Source of the DNA: Apostichopus parvimensis
Lineage: Eukaryota; Echinodermata; Holothuroidea; Aspidochirotida; Stichopodidae
DNA: 64,000 nt
Assembly (NCBI GenBank): GCA_000934455.1
Contig: KN883006.1
Span: forward strand, 47,404 to 111,403
Direction: 5' to 3'
Each line of letters begins with the position of its first letter. Position 1 is the stretch's first letter. The notes beneath the pieces are model-generated. The model saw nothing but the letters and a program-made list of their open reading frames with translations, was not told the DNA's origin and ran no database searches. The position numbers were made by a program, and so were the translations under genes. Below, one piece after another: positions 57,466 through 64,000 of the stretch.

Positions 57466-60000
57466 TATGTTACAGGTCTCACATTATTTGCATACTTAAG
57501 CGTGAATGCCATGGCAGATGTTGGTCATGTCTACTTAGAGAACATGCAACAAAACTGTGTACTTTTCTGTTACCAGGGTTTTGGTTTGGTTAATACATGG
57601 CCCAAATAACCGCATTTTGTCCCTCGTCGTTGTCTTCTCTTTACCCGTGACATTCGGGGACATGTCCGGGAACACAATATCTAACGACACCACCATTTCA
57701 TCTGTACACACTGTTGGTCATCAGCATAGGCGTAGGAGCCCAATTTGATTTGGGGGACTGTAACGACTTGCCCGAAAAATATGACCAACATTTTTCGCGC
57801 TTACTGTGCGCTATCATATAGGCATGCATCGGTTATTACATCAAATGCCAATAACTTACAATCATTTGCCGTGTTATTACCCTTCCATATTGGTTAGTAT
57901 TATTGGGGAAGTCGTTACAATAATAATAATAATAATATCAGTTTAACCATTGTAAAACACATTGCAAATTATTTTTCTTTCAGTAGGTGCCCAAAAAATT
58001 CTCGGCATATTGCCCAAATTTTCACAACAATTTTTGTTTGGGGTGCAGCAGCCCCCCTGCCTCCTACGCCTATGGTCATCAGACACTGGTTCTCCGATCC
58101 CGAGCGCCCCAGCACTTGCCCTAATATGCTGGTTCTTCTTTACTGAGCGCCAACACACTCGCCAGCTGTCTCATCGCTTCATACCACCAGGCACCTGAAA
58201 ACCAACCAAGTGTCAACCTGAGTGTCACTCTATGATTCTTTTCTGGTATGAACGATGATGTATTAATGTACTAATGCTTATGATTATTAAGTACTCTAAA
58301 GCTTTTAAGAGGGCGTTGTTAGTTGGGGCCTTGAGCCTCCTGTGTTTGGTATTCGTGTCAATTTGTATTTGCATCACCTTGGGGGATTTTGAGAAATTCA
58401 TTGAATTTGGGAAAACTTTAGGCCCTGAAGAGAAGGAGTTGATAGAGTTTGCTAGGGAGAGAGAAACAAAAGCAGGAACGAAACACAAATGGAGAGTGCG
58501 TATAATAAGCAAATAGAGTAGCGGCAGATAGAGTAGCGGGAAAAACTGACACCTATCAAATTTTCCATCCTAAAATTCCTCCATTTGACGATCGTGTGGA
58601 TAATATTGATTTTTATTTGAATCATTTTGAGCGCTATGGGGCGGTAACAGGTTACCCTGAAAAGGATTTGGCAGTTTTAATAAGTACACTTATAACTGGG
58701 AAGGCCTTGGAGGTCTACTCCCGAATGTCTGACGCTGACTGTCAGAATTATAAAACGAGTCAAGACTGTGCTTCTCAAAGCATACGACATGAATATGGAT
58801 GGTTTTTGCCCCAAATTTAGGAGCTCTAGGCCAGACGCTTCTGAAACGTATTTGCAATTTGTTTCTAGATTATCGAGTTACCTTACCCGCTGGACTGAAT
58901 TGAGTAAATTATGATAGCACCTATGAGGGGTTAAGGGAACTGATAATCAAGAAACAGCTGTTTAAGGTACAGTATGTCATAGGGATTTCAGAGTCTTTCT
59001 AGAGGAGAGAAGTCCAGAAAGCTTAGAGGAGTGTGCAGCTTTAGCGGACCAATATGTAGATGCCCATGGCAAAGGAGTTGGAAAGGGAGGTTCAAGGGAC
59101 AAAACCTGATTCAGGTCAGACAAAACAGGATGTAGATTGGAAGAGGAGTTTGAAATGCTACACTTTTGGACAAGTCGGACACATTTCAAAGGATCGCAAG
59201 GTATCAAGGGATCTCAGCAAATATGAAAAGCGTGCAAGTGCTATTCAGGGAGAATTCGGTAGGAAAAGCCAAGTGCTTGACAGCAAGTTAGGAGAGTATG
59301 GCGAAGCTTGTCTTGAGAACAAAGGTGCTTTGGAGGCCAACGCGGTTCAAGTCGCTCGATTAGGGATTCCAGTGGAGATAGGGTTCATTGAAGGCCATAA
59401 ATATAAAGTGGTTAGGGATACAGGAATGCAACACGGTCATTCGTCACTGCCAAGGCAAACTTTGTGGACAAATCTAAGCTCACAGGGCAAGTTAGACCTT
59501 TGAAACTGCTTGATGGGATAGTTCATAGGTTCCCAGCAGCCATAATCCATGTAGATACCCGTACTTAACTGGGGAGGTAAACGCATCCCCTGCTTAATTT
59601 GTTCATAGGAAACATTGACGGCGCGAGAAGTCCGAACGATCCGGATATGGGCTGGCAGCCTCGGGTGTTTGCGGAATAAAGAGTCTTTCAGCGGTGGGGT
59701 CTAGACACGGTCACAGAAATCGAGGCAAGAGTGTCTGCTGCGTCTACTTAAGACCAAGGTTATCAACGACGCTGGCGTTGATTGAGAAATGTTGTCAATT
59801 GGTGGGCGATCGTATCTTACAGGTCTCACATTATTTGCAAACTTAAGCGTGCATGGCAGATGTTGGTCATGTCTACTTAGAGAACATGCACCGAAACCGT
59901 TAACTTTTTCGCTACCAAGGTTATAGGTTTGGTTAATTCATGGCCCAAATAACCGCAGTTCATCCTTCATCATTACTGTCTCCTCTTTACCTGTGACATA
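57466..60000 (+). mobile_element. Fossil LTR retroelement (Gypsy-like) with gag-type remnants
   Basis: Direct repeats of about 185 bp (57466-57655 and 59810-60000) bracket a region with a gag-like matrix segment (from 58560), a degenerate zinc-knuckle-like segment near 59155 and a protease-like DTG near 59415. No reverse transcriptase, integrase or envelope is visible. The element is broken in several places and looks old; an hAT-type element later inserted at 57725. Calling the repeats LTR portions is inferred from their placement; the exact LTR ends are not clear. Confidence 0.6.
57725..58074. mobile_element. hAT-type non-autonomous element, TSD GTCATCAG
   Basis: Ends CATAGGCGTAGGAG and CTCCTACGCCTATG, flanked by perfect GTCATCAG (57717-57724 and 58075-58082). 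It is 350 bp long, non-coding, and lies inside the left part of the LTR-element fossil, so it is younger than that insertion. Confidence 0.9.
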
Positions 60001-60154
60001 TACACTGTGATGTCTATGAGCTGTATGTGACAGGTATGAATATTGCCCCCTACAAAAAAAAAAACTAATAAACTTGTCATTTTCCAAGTTGCGGTATTGT
60101 CAGAAGTTAGCAGATTCCAATCTGTCAGTTTGGTTACTGCGGGGGCTGGGCACG

Positions 60155-61020
60155 CTGCTGGTTGAGAATACAGCAACGCCATATTGTTCTCAAATATAAA
60201 GATTTGTCTGTCTACTCTCTCCCCTCCAGGTATGTACATAATGTATTAATTTTACCTTAATTATTACAAACGATAAATGACTCCTCAGCGGTCATTCTTT
60301 GATTACTCAAAGCAGGCTTGTTGCCATATTCACCATGATTATAAAGTTAGTTTTCTTCATAGTTACGGCCAGGCCGTTGGCTTACGTTGACCATACGTCC
60401 ATGTGACAGTATATTATGTTGGCAAGGCTGTACTGTTAATGCAGAGTCTATTAGCGTAGGTTTGACAGCTGTAGGCATGGTCTGTATTATAATGTGTGTT
60501 AGGTAGCAGTTGCTCTGGGTTTTATGCATTTGTGTAACATTACATAGTGCATGGGGTAGCGTGGTAAGCAAATGAATAGGGTTGAATCATACAAATTGTA
60601 TAAGGAGCCTCACCTCTAGGAGTGCTCACATAGTTGATCTTCATGTTGTTAATTGTGTTTTATAGAAGTAAAGACACTCATTCACTTATATGTCCAACTG
60701 TTAAGTATAAATAGACAGGTCAATACCTACATTAATTACATAATCAGAGGCATAGGGTCTCTACTGTATATGTGAAGTGTGACAGTTTATAGCAGTCTCT
60801 ATAAGTTAAGTGTTTATATAGTTTGGGGCTAATTTAACTGTTTCAGGTTTTACAGTAACATTTGTATTCAGTTTAAAAGCTTTCAGGTTTTACAGTATCA
60901 TTTGTATCCAGCTCTCTGTTGAAAGCCATATGTTGGGCTGGTAGGAGAATACAGCAACGCCATATTGTTCTCAAATATAAAGATTTGTCTGTCTACTCTC
61001 TCCCCTCCAGGGGACGGTAA
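60155..61020 (+). repeat. Pair of ~75-bp direct repeats, LTR-end-like
   Basis: GAGAATACAGCAACGCCATA through CTCTCTCCCCTCCAGG occurs at 60159-60229 and 60949-61015. The spacing of ~790 bp and the downstream GGGACGGTAAC look like fossil LTR ends, but no coding part lies between. A 40-bp tandem pair (60841-60920) lies just before the second copy. Confidence 0.45.
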
Positions 61021-61189
61021 CATGTACATTATACGTTCTGTAACCTGCTGGGAAAGTTTCATGCTTGTAATTTCATGAGAATAAAGTTCTGTACCAAAGT
61101 AAATTTTGAGAAACGAAGTTGGCAGAGTCGTTTCTACCTACTTAACTGCAAATTTCCAGTGCCTCACCAACATTAACATACGTGATAAT

Positions 61190-62260
61190 AAGAAGTTACT
61201 GTGATCTCTGCCTTTGTAAAGTATAAACAACATAGAAAGAGAAAACCTAAAATAGACATCTGTGTGGTTACAAACTGTAACGATATAGAAGCTTGTTTTC
61301 TTGTATGACACCAGTGTCACAATACAAACAAGTTGCTGCTGTGGAATTTGTTTAAGTCGCAATGTCTGTTTGCCAAATTTTAACTTCGACCTTCCAGCTT
61401 ACTGCCCTAAAAGCTCAGTGAAAAAAAAAACGTTCTATGCAACTTTTCATATAATAATCATCTGTTGTTAACAGTTTGAGCTGAATAAAATTCGCCAAAT
61501 TTTTTAACGAGTCCGTAGATTCTGCAAACTTCACTAAATATTTGCAAGCCCCACCCAACAGATCATGCGCCAATCAAATTCTATGTTCTGTTCACGACCA
61601 TTAGGCATAGGACTTACGAGTGGACGAATCAAATATATAGGTTACATTTTGTTTATTGAACACTATGATATTAGCGGTCGCAGTGATTTTACGGTAAATC
61701 GTTCACCCCATAAGGGCAACAGAAAATCAATTTTTTTTCTTTCGATTGTGACAGCTTTTCTCCATTAAACCCACCTGGTCAGAGTGCATTTAGAATAAGA
61801 AACATTGAATCTGCTTCGGAAGTTTGCCTTCCAAAATTCATCAGCAAACATGTATTGAGACTTGACATTCCTTGACATTCACAAGTATAACCATGACATT
61901 TATAGTAACAACAAGGTGCCTCATTGCTGGCTTTGTTAAGTATAAACCAACATAGAAAGTGAAAACTGCAAATAGACTTCTGTGTGGTTATAAACTGTAA
62001 CAAAATGGAAGCTTGTTTACTCGTATGACACATCAGTGTCACAATACAACAAGGTTCTGCTCTGGATTTGTACTGTCATTGCTGGCTTTGTTAAGTATAA
62101 ACCATGACATTCATAGTAACCACAAGGTACTGTCATTGCTGGCTTTGTTAAGTATAACCATGACATTTATAGTAACCACAAGGTACTGTCATTGCTGGCT
62201 TTGTTAAGTATAAACGACCACAGAAAGTAAAAACCTAAAATAGATATCTATGGTACTGTG
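61190..62260. repeat. Dispersed and tandem repeats with TGGCTTTGTTAAGTATAAAC
   Basis: A ~150-bp segment (TTGTAAAGTATAAACAACAT through GACACCAGTGTCACAATAC) at 61195-61345 recurs at 61930-62060. A 57-bp unit (TACTGTCATTGCTGGCTTTG) recurs at 62071, 62128 and 62184. Confidence 0.85.
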
Positions 62261-62770
62261 AATTTGCAAAGATTTGAACCACTTAATCTAGCAAATCCAT
62301 CTTTCCTTTGGCATGATTATGGTGGACTAATTAATTTATATAACCCATTCTTTTTCAAAGACCTTATCTTTACATTTCACATTGAGTCTGGTACAAATTA
62401 ATGCAAAATGCAACTTTTTAATCTTCCATATAATCTAGTCAGAATTAATCCTCACTGTTTCATATTGCCACATTACATATGAAAATATTAAATTTAATAT
62501 CCATAGACAACTATTCCACGCTTGAAAGATGATCAGTATTGTGCCCAAATTTGGCATATTAAAAATTGCTAGAAACTATTCAAATGTACATTCCTGGAGG
62601 TTGACATACAGGAGGGTTCAATTAGTATGTCTCAGTAACGCAATACGCTTGGTAGGTGTCAGGAACCTACTTCTTCAAGTTTGAACTTGGGTGACCATTA
62701 ACATGACCATTAACATGGTGACCATTAACAGTACATCATTATACTTTTGAGGATAACACATTTTACGTAA

Positions 62771-63126
62771 AGGCTCGCCCCCAACAGCGTGCAGCCATCT
62801 GAAAAAGTTAACTTTCCGTTGCTTGCAAGTGAAGTTTTCTTGTTGTCGCTACAAAATGCAGACAGTTATGAAACGTGATAACTTATCTTTAGCTGGACCT
62901 GAGATGACCATCGCTATATTGTTTGTACACTGTGCTGTGGGTATTGACCGCAGCTGTATGTACTGACTTTACACTAGTGTCTAATTACCGAAGGTAGCAA
63001 GCTGTGTGCGTATTTTCTGGGATAGATGGTGGTGATGGTGGTGACTAACACTTCTGTTACACCTCATTCGAAACTAGGTCAGATTACCAGCATTAGACGT
63101 TTCCTTTTGCGCGAGTCTTCACACCC
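62771..63126 (+). mobile_element. TTAA element copy 5, decayed ends
   Basis: Closely related to copies 1 and 4 through the interior (GCTGGACCTGAGATG, GTGCTGTGGGTATTGACCGC). The flanking tetranucleotides are GTAA and TTGA, so the target duplication has mutated. It has an extra GGTGGTGAT unit near 63030. No longer flanking repeat is visible. Confidence 0.75.
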
Positions 63127-63632
63127 TTGAAAAATCCGCTAAGCATCTTTCCATTTGCTGAACATGCTTACACAGAATTTTGCTATGCGGTAACAGATTC
63201 ATAATATCCCTGATGTACCTCTGCGTTACAAAATAAGCACCAATGTACAAAGAGTGAAAAGCCAGAAATCCACAACGGTTGCACATTTATGTAGTGGTGC
63301 CTACCATTTCTCCTTCAAGCCAAATGAGTGTCTGATTTAGAATAAAAAAAGTCATCCTTCAATAACATCACGATCAATCCCGGTCTAAAGTCTATTTTCA
63401 ATAACCTTGCACATTTGTTTCTTTGCATAACACAGTGGTAAAGCATTTATGTTTGTAGACATGCAAGAAATTCATATCTGGTTGTCAATAGGCCCAACAC
63501 TTACCTTCATGATCATCACATCTTGTCAATAGCAGACGAGAGATGTTTGCATATGACACTTGTACCATGTGGCTAAGATAGGTTTCATTGCAGAGAATCT
63601 CAGTTGATTTCCTTATTACCTCTCCCTATAGG

Positions 63633-63964
63633 AATTGCAACACACAAAACAGACTTACACTCCATTGGGGGAAACCAGAACCTTCAAAGTTCTCACATTT
63701 TGTTGTCACAAAAACGCATCTAAACTTCTAAAGTCAACACTGCTCTGCCCCTGTTGCATCATTAGGGAAACAGAAGATACTCGTGCTTTTGTCCGCTATG
63801 GTTTGATGGCAGAAGCTGTCAACACAGCTTATTGTAAATTTCTGGTGTTTAGGAATAAAAGGGGCTTCGGTTTGAAACGATTTAGACCTGAACCAATACC
63901 TCAAGTACTCAGTGGTGGTGTTAACCAGATGTTTGGAGAGTTTTTTTGTCACTTTGGAAAGTAA
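63633..63964 (+). CDS. Unrecognised open frame after a splice-acceptor-like site
   Basis: A pyrimidine-rich stretch ending ctccctatag precedes an open frame of about 110 codons ending at TAA near the window edge. It contains LLKSTLLCPCCIIRETEDTR and GFGLKRFRPEPIPQVLSGG. I recognise no family, and chance remains a good explanation; it is listed because it is the only sizeable open frame in the last 3 kb that also has an acceptor-like start. Confidence 0.15.
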
Positions 63965-64000
63965 TGATGTTATCAGGAAGCAATTTTCTGAAATGGTCTT

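Noticed and set aside
57907-57940. Poly-AAT microsatellite
   Set aside because: Only about five units, inside an hAT-type element; not noteworthy by itself.

Overview
The window reads as AT-rich, intron-rich metazoan draft sequence with two runs of N. An immune-type receptor with Ig and TIR domains, a multi-SH3/death-domain protein and abundant CR1/L2-type LINEs, tRNA-derived SINEs and short TIR elements point to a marine invertebrate deuterostome. An echinoderm, perhaps a sea cucumber, is my best guess; the species is inferred and not proven. No bacterial-style operons, rRNA genes, CRISPR arrays or intact tRNA genes were seen.

Layout. 1-9.7 kb: no gene; two hAT-type non-autonomous elements with 8-bp target duplications (699-1085, 2850-3270), G/C-tract debris and a 53-bp minisatellite (8470-8980). 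9.75-23.26 kb: a complete seven-exon plus-strand gene for an IL-1-receptor-like protein of 528 residues (signal peptide, two Ig domains, one membrane span, TIR domain). Every exon junction agrees in reading phase. Its introns hold a TTAA element, SINEs, a hammerhead-like motif and a LINE remnant. 23.3-30 kb: intergenic, with a TTAA element between two copies of its flank, a third hAT-type element, a ~144-bp repeat rich in TGACCTTTGACC, and a 101-bp satellite broken by a 405-base gap. 30.78-36.04 kb: the 3' four exons of a minus-strand gene (three SH3-like domains, a coiled coil, a C-terminal death domain). Its last ~18 codons run into the satellite. 36-46 kb: two LINE reverse-transcriptase remnants, a 145-bp tandem repeat, and one minus-strand frame resembling the P2X7 intracellular (WCxCxxC) family. 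46.7-51.7 kb: a 2.4-kb direct duplication whose first copy stops at a 50-base gap. 51.7-64 kb: more TTAA elements, a broken gag-bearing LTR retroelement with an hAT-type element inserted at its left side, and short direct repeats.

The receptor and the death-domain gene converge tail to tail about 7.5 kb apart. TIR receptors and death-domain adaptors belong to the same kind of signalling pathway in animals, so the neighbourhood suggests, but does not prove, an innate-immune pair. The most unusual signal is that four of five copies of one TTAA-element family lie between direct repeats of host sequence (10 to ~240 bp), and in two cases the repeated segment runs from one TTAA to another.
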